NCBI RefSeq assembly: GCF_002150685.1
Contig: NZ_MSSW01000003.1
Location: forward strand, 62,001-126,000
DNA: 64,000 nucleotides
Reading direction: 5' to 3'
Origin: Algoriphagus antarcticus
GTDB lineage: Bacteria; Bacteroidota; Bacteroidia; Cytophagales; Cyclobacteriaceae
Below are positions 45,436 through 55,798 of this stretch, piece after piece. Both the position numbers and the translations under genes were made by a program. The stretch's first letter is position 1; each line of letters starts with the position of its first letter. The notes below the pieces were generated by a model, which saw only the letters and a program-made list of their open reading frames with translations, had not been told where the DNA came from and made no database searches.

Positions 45436-48400
45436 TTACAATGTAACGTCAATTCCAAGTGTGAAATATCTCGGGATAGGGCCAGAGTTTTCTGGATCCC
45501 AGAAGTCCCATTGAGGAGCATGGTATCCAACATTTCTGATGTTGCCATACACACGTAGATTTGCGATTTTAGCTTTCTCTACCAATTGCTTAGGGAAACT
45601 GTAACCCATAGAGATGTTCTCTAGGCGGATGAAGGATCTTTTGCGGTAAATATTATACCCACCAGCACTACCCTCGCTAGAGTTTAGCCTTGCCCATTCG
45701 TTACTAGGGTTTTCTTCTGTCCAATATGGAGTCACATAGGAGCTGGTTCTATCCAAGAAGCCATCTCTGTTTTTCATCTGGTTGAACGAACCTACATGTC
45801 CCCAGTAAGAATACATCATGAAAGAAACGTCTATGTTTTTGAATAAAGTAAACTCATTTCTCAAACTCCAACGGAAACGTGGTTCGGTATAGCCTTGGAA
45901 TTGTCTGTCAGCATTTGTGAATTTACCATCACCATCTACATCTTGAACTTTGAAATCACCTGGCTTCACCCCGTATTCTCCAGCAGCTTCAGCTTCTTCA
46001 GTTTGCCAGATACCTAGGGTTTTATAATTCCAAATCTGGTCGATTGCGCGACCGATGAACCATCCATTGCTTGGATCGTCTAGTTCTACACCATTTTCGT
46101 CCAAATCACCATACAAGCTCACAATTTCGTTTCTGTTCAATTGAAAGTTTCCAGTTGTTCTCCAAATGAAGTTGCTTCTTTCAAAGTTGGTAGAATTCAA
46201 TGTGAGTTCGAAACCCTTGTTATCCACTTGACCTAGATTGTCATATACGTAGTTGAAGCCTAGGAAATCAGGGAGACTTCTCTCTACCAGCAAATCAGAA
46301 GTGGACATTTTGTACATCTCCAAAGTACCGGTCAATCTGGTTTTGAGGATTGAGAAATCTAAACCTAGGTTGAAAGATTCAGTTCTTTCCCACTTAAGGT
46401 TGTTGTTTTGCATTCTGTTTACATAGAGCTGATTCACCAGATATAGCTCGCCGCTTGGTCTTTCGTAGAAATACTTACCCGTATTCAAATCGGAAAGTGC
46501 TACATATCTACCAATATCTCTGTTACCGTTGCTACCCCAAGAGAATCTCATTTTCCCGAAGTCCAGCCAGTCAATATTTATAAAGTCCTCATCGGAGAAT
46601 ATCCATCCAACTGCTGCTGAATAGAATAACGCTCTAGGGTTACTCTGACCAAACGCCGAATACCCATCTCTTCTTACCGATACTGTGGTGGAATATTTCC
46701 CATCGTAAGAATAGATCAATCGGCCCATTAGGGCATCGCCTGTACTGTATTCGTCATTACTGGAGATGATTGGGTTGATACCGCCACCAATGTTATGATA
46801 TCCAAGACGATCATGAGGCTCAAAACCATTATTAGTCATGGTGTTATCCCAAGACTGGAATTTCTCTGCGTTTATTAAGAAAGTGGCATTGAAATCATGC
46901 TTCTCAGCGAAAGTTTTTTGCCAAGTCAATATGTTATCAATTTGCCAGTAATATTCCTTGCGCTGTCTTCTAGAAGCTATACCGCCTTGGGCGCCCCACA
47001 CTTCGTGAGCAGCAGATTGGTGATTGAAGTATTCATAATACTCAAATCTTGGAGTGAAATTGGTTCTGAAGTTGAAGCCAAATGGAAGCTTAATAGCAGC
47101 ATAAATAGTAGAGTTGATATTCACATCTCTATCAATTCTGTCTATGTAAGTTCTATCATAAAAAGGATGTGTTCCACCGCTTTGCTCATCATTTGGTCTC
47201 CATTTGTAAGTTCCGTCCTCGTTATACTCGGAGCCCCATGGAGATAGAGTTCTATACAAGTTCCAGTTAACAGTTACCTGACTTTGATCCTGAGTAGCAA
47301 ATTGAACGTTCATTCCGACAGTAAGCCACTTGTTTACTTTGCCTTCTAGGTTGATTCTGGTTCGGATAGTCTCATATTCATCACCGATGATGATACCTTC
47401 GTTATTCAGATAGCCTACAGACCAGTAATAGTTGAAGTTTTCATTTCTGCCAGATAGGCTGACTGTGTAATCTTGTCTAAATCCTGTCTGAAAAATCTTA
47501 TCTCTCCAATCCACAGAATTACCAGCTTGATAATTCTGGATTTCTTCAGGCTGCATATTCAATCTTTGGAGCCAAACGGTGACCGGGTCTCCAGCTGACC
47601 CATCATAAGCCAACCAATCTTCTAGTGAAATATTACTCGGTAGGGTTCTAGGATCCGAGAATTCATAAGGATCATAACCACCTGCGTTGATACTTTTGAA
47701 TACATCTTCTCTCCAGCTTACAAATCCATCTGGGCCATATACCTCAGGAAAAGTAGCCATACTAGCCAGACCAGCATTCATGTTGAATTTGATAGTAGGC
47801 TTACCGAATGTTCCTTTTTTAGTCGTAATCAATATTACTCCATTGGCAGCTTTAGCTCCAAATACAGCTGCAGCACTTGCGTCCTTGAGTACTTCTAGGT
47901 TTTCAATATCATTTGGATTGATATCAGCTAGTTCACCATAGTAAATAGCGCCGTCCAAAACCAATAGGGGAGAATTTCCAGCATTTAGGGAAGTCTGCCC
48001 TCTTACCTGAAGTGATCCACCACCTTTGGCAGAGGTACTGATTCCTACATTCAGTCCAGCGGCATTACCTCTAAGGATATCCTGTACTGAATTCGGGTTT
48101 TCGTTTTCTAATTTGTTGGGATTGACTGAAGATACAGCGCCGGTAATATCCCGTTTTTTGGCGGTACCATATCCAATTACTACTACTTCCTCTAGATCGG
48201 AAGTATTTGGGTTCATCCGAATGTCTATTACGGATTGATTACCGATTTCCATTTCTATCGGATCATATCCGATAAATGAAAATACCAAAACACCATCTTG
48301 TGGTGCGCTTATGGAGTATTTTCCATCGAGATCGGTTGTCGTACCTGTAGTCGTGCCTTTAAGTAAGACCGTTACTCCAGGAAGAGCCATGTCTGTTTCA

Positions 48401-48507
48401 TCTAAAACAGTACCTGTGATTTGTACTTCTTGTGCATGCGTCAATGTGACGCTCATACATAGGAAAAATACAAACAACCAGAGGTTTTTGTAAAATTTGT
48501 ACCACAT
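45436..48507 (-). CDS. SusC/RagA-family TonB-dependent transporter (pair 1)
   Basis: The 1023-residue outer-membrane transporter has a signal peptide, a carboxypeptidase-regulatory-like domain (ITGTVLDETDMALPGVTVLLKG), the SusC box (SDLEEVVVIGYGTAKKRDITGAVSSV), a plug domain (VRGQTSLNAGNSPLLVLDG, LKDASAAAVFGAKAANGVI) and a long beta-barrel ending IPRYFTLGIDVTL. It imports glycan pieces with TonB energy, together with the SusD downstream. The gene starts 124 bases from a candidate LacI-type operator. Confidence 0.96.
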   Translation of the reverse strand: MWYKFYKNLWLFVFFLCMSVTLTHAQEVQITGTVLDETDMALPGVTVLLKGTTTGTTTDLDGKYSISAPQDGVLVFSFIGYDPIEMEIGNQSVIDIRMNPNTSDLEEVVVIGYGTAKKRDITGAVSSVNPNKLENENPNSVQDILRGNAAGLNVGISTSAKGGGSLQVRGQTSLNAGNSPLLVLDGAIYYGELADINPNDIENLEVLKDASAAAVFGAKAANGVILITTKKGTFGKPTIKFNMNAGLASMATFPEVYGPDGFVSWREDVFKSINAGGYDPYEFSDPRTLPSNISLEDWLAYDGSAGDPVTVWLQRLNMQPEEIQNYQAGNSVDWRDKIFQTGFRQDYTVSLSGRNENFNYYWSVGYLNNEGIIIGDEYETIRTRINLEGKVNKWLTVGMNVQFATQDQSQVTVNWNLYRTLSPWGSEYNEDGTYKWRPNDEQSGGTHPFYDRTYIDRIDRDVNINSTIYAAIKLPFGFNFRTNFTPRFEYYEYFNHQSAAHEVWGAQGGIASRRQRKEYYWQIDNILTWQKTFAEKHDFNATFLINAEKFQSWDNTMTNNGFEPHDRLGYHNIGGGINPIISSNDEYSTGDALMGRLIYSYDGKYSTTVSVRRDGYSAFGQSNPRALFYSAAVGWIFSDEDFINIDWLDFGKMRFSWGSNGNRDIGRYVALSDLNTGKYFYERPSGELYLVNQLYVNRMQNNNLKWERTESFNLGLDFSILKTRLTGTLEMYKMSTSDLLVERSLPDFLGFNYVYDNLGQVDNKGFELTLNSTNFERSNFIWRTTGNFQLNRNEIVSLYGDLDENGVELDDPSNGWFIGRAIDQIWNYKTLGIWQTEEAEAAGEYGVKPGDFKVQDVDGDGKFTNADRQFQGYTEPRFRWSLRNEFTLFKNIDVSFMMYSYWGHVGSFNQMKNRDGFLDRTSSYVTPYWTEENPSNEWARLNSSEGSAGGYNIYRKRSFIRLENISMGYSFPKQLVEKAKIANLRVYGNIRNVGYHAPQWDFWDPENSGPIPRYFTLGIDVTL

Positions 48508-48629
48508 AAGTAGAGAGTTAATGGTTAATGAATAAATTGATTTAAATGTTAATTAATTTGTATTAAGAATTATTAACATTCCAATGTAAAATAAAATAGT
48601 TCTTCTGTCCTTATACCACCTCATTAATC

Positions 48630-48648
48630 TACGCAATCGATTTCGTGA
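48630..48648. promoter_or_regulatory. Candidate LacI-family operator upstream of susC 1
   Basis: ACGCAATCGATTTCGT (48631-48646) is a 16-bp near-perfect palindrome around AATCGATT. GCAATCGATTTCGT recurs exactly, in inverted orientation, upstream of the second susC gene (53736-53749), and a relaxed copy is in the uxaC-lacI gap. The position, about 125 bases from the start codon, is compatible with a leader-containing transcript. Confidence 0.6.
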
Positions 48649-48802
48649 TCATTTTAGGGGGGTTTGGAGTATTTTAGCTATATTATAAGAAGCCCAATTT
48701 CATTGTTTATCTATGTAGTTAACCTAAGCTTGTATAGATAAAATATTGTTTAAAAAATGAAATATCCTTGCTAATGATTTCAATATTTAGTGATAGATAT
48801 TA

Positions 48803-48844
48803 CAAAATAAAAAGAGCTGTCCCGGATTTCGGGACAGCTCTTTA
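48803..48844 (-). terminator. Minus-strand terminator of SusCD operon 2
   Basis: AAAGAGCTGTCCCG and CGGGACAGCTCTTT form a perfect 14-bp stem with a GATTT loop (48811-48843); on the minus strand it runs into TTTTTATTTTG. It separates operon 2 from the promoter of operon 1. Confidence 0.93.
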
Positions 48845-48874
48845 AGTATATTATTTTGTATATCTATGAATAAC

Positions 48875-50548
48875 TTAATAGCCTGTGTTTTGCGGGAAAC
48901 CGCTTGGTCCACCTTCAGCTCGGTCAATTTGATTCTGAGGAATTGGTCTTAAAACGTGGAAATCTTTAATGTTTGGAGCTGCTTGTGCGTTGTGGAGTTT
49001 CACTCGCTCCACCAAAACGCCCCAACGCTTCAAATCCAACCATCTGAATTGCTCCCCTGTAAGTTCACGAGCTCTTTCCTCCATGAGAAAGTCCATCGTC
49101 ATTTGGGCGGCGGTGATTTCCATAGCATCGGCTTTGCCCGAGAATGCAGCTCTTCTTCTTACCACATTCAGGGTGGCTGTCGCTTCAGCAACTTTTCCTT
49201 GTTTCAACTGCGCTTCAGCTAGAGCTAGATAGGTTTCTCCCAATCGCATCGCGATAAAGTCACGTCCACCTTCAAATTGAGTCAAGTCAGCTCTTCCCGG
49301 GTCCAAATGCTTTTTCAACCCTGGAAATAATCTTTCGTCATATCTGCTTGGAACCAAAACCTGGTATTTTTTCTTTGCTCTATCCGCAAGAGACATTTCA
49401 AATCCTGGAATGAAAATAGAAGTATCTCCTTCTGCGTAAGTCACAGAAGGTTTGGAAAGATCAAAACTAGTATTGAATGTCCCTGGTCTGTTGGAGAAAA
49501 AGACATCAATAAATGAGGCTTTGTATCGACTGTCATTTACTCTTTCTCCGAAAACTGTATTCAGTGCAAAAGGGGTCAGTCTGAATCTTTTGAATGGTCG
49601 ACCATTTTGAGTATCCCTACGCATTCCAGCTTGTGTATCGTATTCCATCAAGAAGAATACGTGAGAGTTGTTTCCTCCACCGTTGGTCAATGGATCTCTA
49701 GTATACTGAATAGACCAAATTACTTCATCATTCCGTTCATTGCCAAACTGATGGATCATGCTATACTGAGGCATAAGAGTAAATCCATAAGCCACTACAC
49801 TTGTGAAAAGTGTTTCGGCTTTAGCGAAGTCATCCGTCTGTTTTGCTTCAGAAGTAGCTCTGGTAAGGTATACCTTACCTAACAGATTCTGAGCTGCGGC
49901 ACGTGTAGCTCTGCCATACTGGACGGAAACTTTCGTCCCTTCCAAATCCGGTATAGCTTCTTCCAAATCTGCGATGATGGCCGAATAAACTTCTGATACA
50001 GTTGCCCTGCTCACTTTCCGAGTAGGAACAATAGTTTCGGCTAGTTGCAGATCAACTGCACCGAAAAGCTGCACCATAATAAAGTAATGATGTGCCCGGA
50101 TAAATTTTGCCTCAGCCACTCGTATTTTCTTAGTCGCCTCAGGTATTCCAGTTACGTTTGGAGCTCGTTCAATTATCGCATTACACGTATTGATTCCGCT
50201 ATAGAACTCATCCCAAAGCTGCCGGACTTGTCCGTTTTGCGAATCAAATTCATTGGTGTAAGTATTCATAAATTTCCAAGAGCCGTCTGCACCATTGGTG
50301 TAGATATCGGTTCCGAATTCAGTCATATTATGTCCCCTTTCGGTTCCGTACCACGCTCTTAAAGACGTATAGGCAGCATTTACACCATCTTCAAGTCCCT
50401 TTGATGTATTCATGTAATCATTCCCAATTCGGGAAATGACATCCTCCTGCAGTGCATCCTGACAGGAAGAAGCCAGAATAAGTGAAACGGCTAATGCTCC
50501 TGACGTAATCCAGGATTTCAATTGATATTGTTTAGATATTTTTTTCAT
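48875..50548 (-). CDS. SusD/RagB-family glycan-binding lipoprotein (pair 2)
   Basis: The 557-residue product has a lipobox LASSC, helical repeats (EAKFIRAHHYFIMVQLFGAVDL, AAQNLLGKVYLTRATSEAK) and the SusD C-terminal blocks AMRLGETYLALAEAQLKQGKVAEATATLNVVRRRA and EERARELTGEQFRWLDLKRWG. It forms a complex with the SusC encoded upstream with a 19-base gap. The two SusD proteins of the window are clearly different in sequence and so should bind different ligands. Confidence 0.94.
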   Translation of the reverse strand: MKKISKQYQLKSWITSGALAVSLILASSCQDALQEDVISRIGNDYMNTSKGLEDGVNAAYTSLRAWYGTERGHNMTEFGTDIYTNGADGSWKFMNTYTNEFDSQNGQVRQLWDEFYSGINTCNAIIERAPNVTGIPEATKKIRVAEAKFIRAHHYFIMVQLFGAVDLQLAETIVPTRKVSRATVSEVYSAIIADLEEAIPDLEGTKVSVQYGRATRAAAQNLLGKVYLTRATSEAKQTDDFAKAETLFTSVVAYGFTLMPQYSMIHQFGNERNDEVIWSIQYTRDPLTNGGGNNSHVFFLMEYDTQAGMRRDTQNGRPFKRFRLTPFALNTVFGERVNDSRYKASFIDVFFSNRPGTFNTSFDLSKPSVTYAEGDTSIFIPGFEMSLADRAKKKYQVLVPSRYDERLFPGLKKHLDPGRADLTQFEGGRDFIAMRLGETYLALAEAQLKQGKVAEATATLNVVRRRAAFSGKADAMEITAAQMTMDFLMEERARELTGEQFRWLDLKRWGVLVERVKLHNAQAAPNIKDFHVLRPIPQNQIDRAEGGPSGFPQNTGY

Positions 50549-50567
50549 GATTCTAGTTGCTTAGAAA

Positions 50568-53500
50568 TTAGAACTTTACGTTAACTCCAAATGTGTACTG
50601 AACGACTGGAGGTGTGACATTTGCAGTGATTGCACCAGCTTCTACACCCTGCTCTCCATCCATAAAGGTCTCAGGATCAACTCCCTTGTGAACTGAACGG
50701 TAGTTTGAGAAAATAAATGGATTCTGAATACTACTGAACAATCTCAAACTGCTGAATCCGATTTTTTTCAAGGCAACATCATTGAAGGTGTAGCCTAAGT
50801 TTATATTTCGGACTTTGATGAAGCTACCATCAAAAAGGTTCAGGGAGGAGCTATACTTAGGGAATTCTTGATTTTCATTTGGTCTCGGATAAGCGTTTGT
50901 AGGATTGTTTAGAGTCCAGTAGTCCACATCCAAGTTATTGTATCGACCAAATAGGTTGTTATTACTAGTGTGAAAGAGTGATCTGATCATTGATCCCTGT
51001 CTTGTGAAGATGAAGAAAGAGAAATCAAAACCCTTAAAATTAAAACGGTTAGTCACACCCATAGAGAAATCAGCTACCGCAGAACCTAAAATTTGACGAT
51101 CAAGGGAGTTGATTCTGTTATCTCCATTAACGTCTTCAATTTTAATTTCCCCAGGTTTGTCACCAAAACTTTCAGCAAGATCCTTTTCCGAAGTTTGCCA
51201 AATTCCAACCTTTTTCAGGTCAAAGAAAACGGTCAGTGGCTGTCCGATAAATCTTCCCGCTGCCAGATCATCTCCATTTGGTAGAGATATGATCTCTTCT
51301 CTGTTTCTGGTAAATATGATATCAGTAGACCAAGTGAAATCTCCTTTTTCAATATTTAGTGTTGACAAAGAAAGTTCAATGCCTCTGTTCTGAGTTTCAC
51401 CGATATTGGTTAAAAATCCTCCAAAACCAGTGGAATTAGGAAGTGGCTGCGGAGCTAGCAAATCAGAAGTATTTGTTACATAATACTCCAAGCTACCCAT
51501 AATCCTACCTTTGAAGAAAGAGAAATCCAACCCCGAATTAAATGTGGTAGAAGTTTCCCATCTCAAGTCAGGGTTACCGATTGAATTGGGTCTATATCCG
51601 AATGCAGCCGTATTGGTATCCCAAGCATAAGAAGTCCTTCCCAATAAAGCCTGAGTTTGATACGGGTCAATCGCTTGGTTACCAATAGAACCATAGCTCA
51701 CTCTCAATTTTAACACATCTACATTTTTGGAGTTTTTCAGAAACTCCTCCTGATGCAAATTATAGCCTATTGCTGCTGAAGGAAAAAAACCAAATTTGTT
51801 GTTAGCGCCAAATCGTGAACTACCATCAGCTCGTACAGTACCAGTGACTATGAATTTTTCTTTAAAACTATAATTCACTCTAGCCATGTAAGAAAGCAAA
51901 GACCATTCGATCAAATCTGTATTCGCTCCTGTGATCTGCGAGGCATCGCCCAATCTATGGTAGAGCTGAGAAGCCGCAGGAATACCTAGTACACTCAATG
52001 TAGTACGCTCAAATCGATCCTGCTGAAAAGATTGGAGCGCCGTGATATTTATATTGTGGATAGAATTAATAGTCTTATTATACGTAAAGATATTTTCTAA
52101 TGTGTAATTGAACTGGAATCGATCATCCACGCTGCCTGCAGCAGGTCCCCCACGTCTTGCATTGGTTTGAGAACCTGTAAAACGACCCGTCCGTCTGATG
52201 TTCAAGTCAGGACCAAAAACCACTCTATAGCTAAGTCCCTTTGCAATATCCCAACTACCGTAAAAACTAGTAAATGCACGATACCTTCTGGTTTCATCCA
52301 CCTGAGCACCCGGAACGACCTCTGCGAAAGGATTGGTTCTTAAGCCGTCTGTAGTTGGAAGGAAAATCAGATTTCCTTCATCATCGAAAGGCTTGCCAAG
52401 TGGGTTCTCAGCTAATGCGCCTCCAAGCGGGTTGAAATTTTCCCCATTTCTATCACTGCGAGAGAATAAAGTCGATGTTCCGATCTTAATTTTACTGTTG
52501 ATTTGGTGATCTAAATTAATACGGAAAGTATATCGTGTAAAGTCTTGATTCTGAATGACACCCACGTCTTTGAAATAGTTTGCCGATATGAAAAAGGTGG
52601 TTTTTTCACTTCCTCCACTTACTCCAATTTGGTGGCTTTGAATATTTCCAGTCTGCATTAATCCAGCTGGGTAGTCAGTGCTTCTCCCTAAAGCAATTCC
52701 TTCTAATTCAACGGGTTCAAAGATCTTTGCATCCGCTTCCGCCGTGGCAGGTCCCTCTGGATATCTTCCGGTAGCTCTTCTTGATTCTCTTTTGTACTCT
52801 GCAAATTCAGGACCGTCGAAGACTTCAATTCTCCCTAACTCCTGACTAACGCCATAATAAGAATCGACAGTCACGATCGTCTTTCCAACTGATCCTCTTT
52901 TAGTCGTAATCAATACCACACCATTGGCTCCTCTAGAGCCATAAATTGCAGTAGCTGAAGCGTCCTTGAGGACTTCCATAGAAGTAATATCCTGTGGATT
53001 GATATCATCAAGTCCACCTACGGTCGGAATTCCATCAACCACATATAGTGGTTCATTCGAAGCATTAAAAGATCGACGACCACGGATACGAACTTGAGGT
53101 GCAGAGCCGGGCTTCGAACCTGCCTGTGTCACATCGACACCAGCAGCTCGACCTTGAAGTGCTTGTCTTGCATCCGTTATCGGTAATTCTTGAATTTCCT
53201 TGGAGCCTACTGAAGATATCGCTCCAGTCAATTGACTCTTTTTGGCAGTACCGTATCCTACTACAACTACTTCTTCAAGATCCGATAGATCAGGAGATAA
53301 GTTGACATCAAGAACTGTTTGGTTTCCTACAACTTTTTCTACTGGATTGTATCCAATAAATGAGAAAACCAGAGTTCCGTTAGCAGGGCTGGAAATAGAA
53401 TACTTTCCATCCAAATCCGATGTGGTTCCTGTCGTGGTACCTTTGACGAGGATAGTGGCACCGGGTAACGGCTGGCCTGTTTCATCAGAAACAGTGCCGC

Positions 53501-53588
53501 TTACTTGTGTTTCTTGCGCCCAGCTGTAGGAGACAGAGAGCAGCAAAAACAACACTACCCGCAAATGCGTGTAAAATTTTGCTTTCAT
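50568..53588 (-). CDS. SusC/RagA-family TonB-dependent transporter (pair 2)
   Basis: The 1006-residue transporter has a signal peptide, the regulatory-like domain VSGTVSDETGQPLPGATILVKG, the SusC box DLEEVVVVGYGTAKKSQLTGAISSV, a plug (VRIRGRRSFNASNEPLYVVDG, LKDASATAIYGSRGANGVV) and a barrel that ends VQYTFGVNVKF. The N-terminal 120 residues are much more similar to pair 1 than the barrel is. It shares an upstream operator-like palindrome with pair 1. Confidence 0.96.
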   Translation of the reverse strand: MKAKFYTHLRVVLFLLLSVSYSWAQETQVSGTVSDETGQPLPGATILVKGTTTGTTSDLDGKYSISSPANGTLVFSFIGYNPVEKVVGNQTVLDVNLSPDLSDLEEVVVVGYGTAKKSQLTGAISSVGSKEIQELPITDARQALQGRAAGVDVTQAGSKPGSAPQVRIRGRRSFNASNEPLYVVDGIPTVGGLDDINPQDITSMEVLKDASATAIYGSRGANGVVLITTKRGSVGKTIVTVDSYYGVSQELGRIEVFDGPEFAEYKRESRRATGRYPEGPATAEADAKIFEPVELEGIALGRSTDYPAGLMQTGNIQSHQIGVSGGSEKTTFFISANYFKDVGVIQNQDFTRYTFRINLDHQINSKIKIGTSTLFSRSDRNGENFNPLGGALAENPLGKPFDDEGNLIFLPTTDGLRTNPFAEVVPGAQVDETRRYRAFTSFYGSWDIAKGLSYRVVFGPDLNIRRTGRFTGSQTNARRGGPAAGSVDDRFQFNYTLENIFTYNKTINSIHNINITALQSFQQDRFERTTLSVLGIPAASQLYHRLGDASQITGANTDLIEWSLLSYMARVNYSFKEKFIVTGTVRADGSSRFGANNKFGFFPSAAIGYNLHQEEFLKNSKNVDVLKLRVSYGSIGNQAIDPYQTQALLGRTSYAWDTNTAAFGYRPNSIGNPDLRWETSTTFNSGLDFSFFKGRIMGSLEYYVTNTSDLLAPQPLPNSTGFGGFLTNIGETQNRGIELSLSTLNIEKGDFTWSTDIIFTRNREEIISLPNGDDLAAGRFIGQPLTVFFDLKKVGIWQTSEKDLAESFGDKPGEIKIEDVNGDNRINSLDRQILGSAVADFSMGVTNRFNFKGFDFSFFIFTRQGSMIRSLFHTSNNNLFGRYNNLDVDYWTLNNPTNAYPRPNENQEFPKYSSSLNLFDGSFIKVRNINLGYTFNDVALKKIGFSSLRLFSSIQNPFIFSNYRSVHKGVDPETFMDGEQGVEAGAITANVTPPVVQYTFGVNVKF

Positions 53589-53735
53589 AGTAAATTGGGT
53601 TTTGTTAAAATAAAATTTGCTTTGGTAACCTTATTCAATCCTTGCTTAAATGTTCAAGCGAAATCCAAATTTTTGTTACCACACATTAAGGTATAACATT
53701 CGCTAATATTTTCGAATAATGTCGAAATTCTATTT

Positions 53736-53750
53736 ACGAAATCGATTGCA
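53736..53750. promoter_or_regulatory. Candidate LacI-family operator upstream of susC 2
   Basis: ACGAAATCGATTGCA is the inverse of the site at 48630, sharing 14 identical bases. It lies 147 bases upstream of the susC 2 start in a 517-bp AT-rich gap (53589-54105) that otherwise holds no gene. Confidence 0.58.
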
Positions 53751-54023
53751 CATTTAAGCGGTTAAAAACCTTGTTGTCTGGTAACAATAGGTATTAATTA
53801 GAAATCAGGACAATTGTTTAAAATTTTTTATTGCTCAGTAATATTTTTCGAGTTAGGGTCATTCGAAATATTTTTCTTCAAAAAAAAGGCTCATGAATTT
53901 AGTAACCATACCTAAGTGATTATGTAAATAGTAGAGGGTTTATTTCTCTTTTCAAGCCGAAATAAATATCATCTAGATAATCCTGGAATATAAAACTTAA
54001 ATAAAATATAGGGTGAAAGACCT

Positions 54024-54052
54024 AAAAAAAGACCAGCTGTTGCCGGTCTTTT
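54024..54052 (-). terminator. Minus-strand terminator after the Gfo/Idh/MocA gene
   Basis: AAAAGACC and GGTCTTTT pair with an inner AGC/GCC-type mismatch region; the minus strand continues TTTTTTTAGG. Confidence 0.8.
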
Positions 54053-54105
54053 CCAGGAGTCATTATGAATCTGCATTTTGATTTGTAAATCATTTAATCA
54101 ACTCA

Positions 54106-55458
54106 CTAAACTTTAGGTGGCTCCCAGCCTTTTTCGTATTCTCTGGTCCAAAGTGCTGAAGCCTTCTTAGAGTTTTTGATATGTCCATTACTTGGATCAC
54201 AAACTAGGCTCTCACCGGTTCTATAGCTGATATTGGCCAAGTGGCAGAGCAGGGTACTTACTGCTCCTTCTTCTATGGTGGAATTTTGCTTTTCCAAGCC
54301 TCGAACTGCATTGAAGAAATTGACAATATGGGTAGTACTCATATCGCCACCTCCACCAAGTGCGGTGCCTGCTTCATTACTTGAAGACATACTGTTTTTC
54401 ACCTCTTTGCCTGATCTGTCAAATTGTTTGTATCCACCTCTATCTACATACACTGATCCTTCTGTGCCGTAAATGATTGTGCCACGGTCTGAGCCATAGG
54501 TTTTGTAGCTATTTCGGCTCTTGCCATCCCATTGGATTACGGAACCGTTTCCAAATTTGAATGTAGCATCCATCGTGTCGTACATTACCCAGCCGTCATC
54601 GGGAAAGTGTCTCTTATCAGCAGTAACCTGTACCTCACTTGGGTAATCCACTTGAAGTGCCCAGCGAGCTACATCGAGTTCATGGGTAGCATTATTTCCT
54701 GTCTCGGCAGTTCCATATTCCCATCCGTACCAGTGCCAGTTGTAATCCCAGGTATCATGCGTGTATGCTTTACGTGGTGCAGGACCTTGGAACAGTTCCC
54801 AGTCTAATCCTGCAGGAGCAGGAGCTGCGGTTGGATTTGGCACCGCTCCCCGGTTATTGCTATAAAAGGCTTTCGCCATAAAAGCTTTGCCTATGGCACC
54901 ATTGTGAATAGCTGAGATGATTTCTCTGCTTTCAGGAGCCGAGCGTTGCTGATTACCCATCTGCACCACTTTGTTATACTTTTTTTGCAAAGCAATCAGC
55001 AACTCACCTTCGTGAGGATTATGCGAACAAGGCTTCTCTACATAGACATGTTTGCCACGCTCAAGCGCTAGCCAGGTGCCCGGCGCATGCCAGTGGTCTG
55101 GTGTGGCGATAATCATGGTATCCACATCCTTGTCATCCATCACTTTCATGACGTTCTGCTCTAGTTTGGGCGCGTAGTCTATATACTTTTCAAAGTTCTT
55201 AGCTGCCTTTGGCATCTGAGATTCCATGGCATCGCAGAGATACATGAGATTGACATTACTGGATTTCAAGCCGATTGGCTCGTAGTATGCTCCCAATCTT
55301 CTTCCCAATCCTGCTATTGCCACATTCAATCGTTCATTTGCACCTATGATTCTAGCATAAGATTTTGCTGAAAAAGCGGCAGTACCCAGTGCAGATAAGC
55401 CAACAGTTGCAGCAGCAGATTTTTTGATGAATTCTCTTCTGTTGTTGTTCTTTTTCAT
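54106..55458 (-). CDS. Tat-exported Gfo/Idh/MocA-family oxidoreductase
   Basis: The 450-residue protein starts with a twin-arginine signal (NNRREFIKKSAAATVGLSAL), so it is folded in the cytoplasm and exported. The N-terminal Rossmann domain (LNVAIAGLGRRLGAYY, MIIATPDHWHAPGTWLAL, GKHVYVEKPCSHNPHEG) binds NAD(P); the EKP Lys is the usual catalytic residue. The C-terminal domain has NWHWYGWEYGTAETGNNATHELDVARWAL. Exported members often oxidise or epimerise glycans through 3-keto intermediates. The neighbouring DUF1080 protein, a family now linked to 3-keto-glycoside hydrolysis, supports such a role, but the substrate is unknown. Confidence 0.9.
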   Translation of the reverse strand: MKKNNNRREFIKKSAAATVGLSALGTAAFSAKSYARIIGANERLNVAIAGLGRRLGAYYEPIGLKSSNVNLMYLCDAMESQMPKAAKNFEKYIDYAPKLEQNVMKVMDDKDVDTMIIATPDHWHAPGTWLALERGKHVYVEKPCSHNPHEGELLIALQKKYNKVVQMGNQQRSAPESREIISAIHNGAIGKAFMAKAFYSNNRGAVPNPTAAPAPAGLDWELFQGPAPRKAYTHDTWDYNWHWYGWEYGTAETGNNATHELDVARWALQVDYPSEVQVTADKRHFPDDGWVMYDTMDATFKFGNGSVIQWDGKSRNSYKTYGSDRGTIIYGTEGSVYVDRGGYKQFDRSGKEVKNSMSSSNEAGTALGGGGDMSTTHIVNFFNAVRGLEKQNSTIEEGAVSTLLCHLANISYRTGESLVCDPSNGHIKNSKKASALWTREYEKGWEPPKV

Positions 55459-55483
55459 GTGTATATAATTTGATTTTTAGAGG

Positions 55484-55795
55484 TCACATAGCCTGTCCCG
55501 AACTTAATTCGGAAGAATCTCTCCGTACGGAAAATCATCCCTCTGCCTGTCGCTTAGTCAAGCTCGATTTCATGTGTTTATAATTTGGTTTACATAGGTC
55601 ACATGAAAATCTCGCATGGTTGATAGTTATCCCTCTGCCTGTCACTTAAGTCAAGCTCGATTTCAAGTGTTTATTAATTGCTTTTTTATGGTTATATACC
55701 CTGTCCCGAACTTGATTCGGGAGAATCTCTCCTTACGGATAATCATCCCTCTGCCTATCGCTTTAGTCAAGCTCGATTTCATGGTTGATTTTGGG
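55484..55795. repeat. Three tandem diverged repeats of about 105 bp
   Basis: Each unit has ATCCCTCTGCCT(G/A)TC(G/A)CTT followed by AGTCAAGCTCGATTTCA and TTATAATTTG-like DNA. Units 1 and 3 also carry CTGTCCCGAACTT(A/G)ATTCGG and AGAATCTCTCC; unit 2 has lost them. The whole fills the gap between the Gfo/Idh/MocA gene and the DUF1080 gene. A further relative is at 57600-57720. Confidence 0.8.
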
Positions 55796-55798
55796 TAT

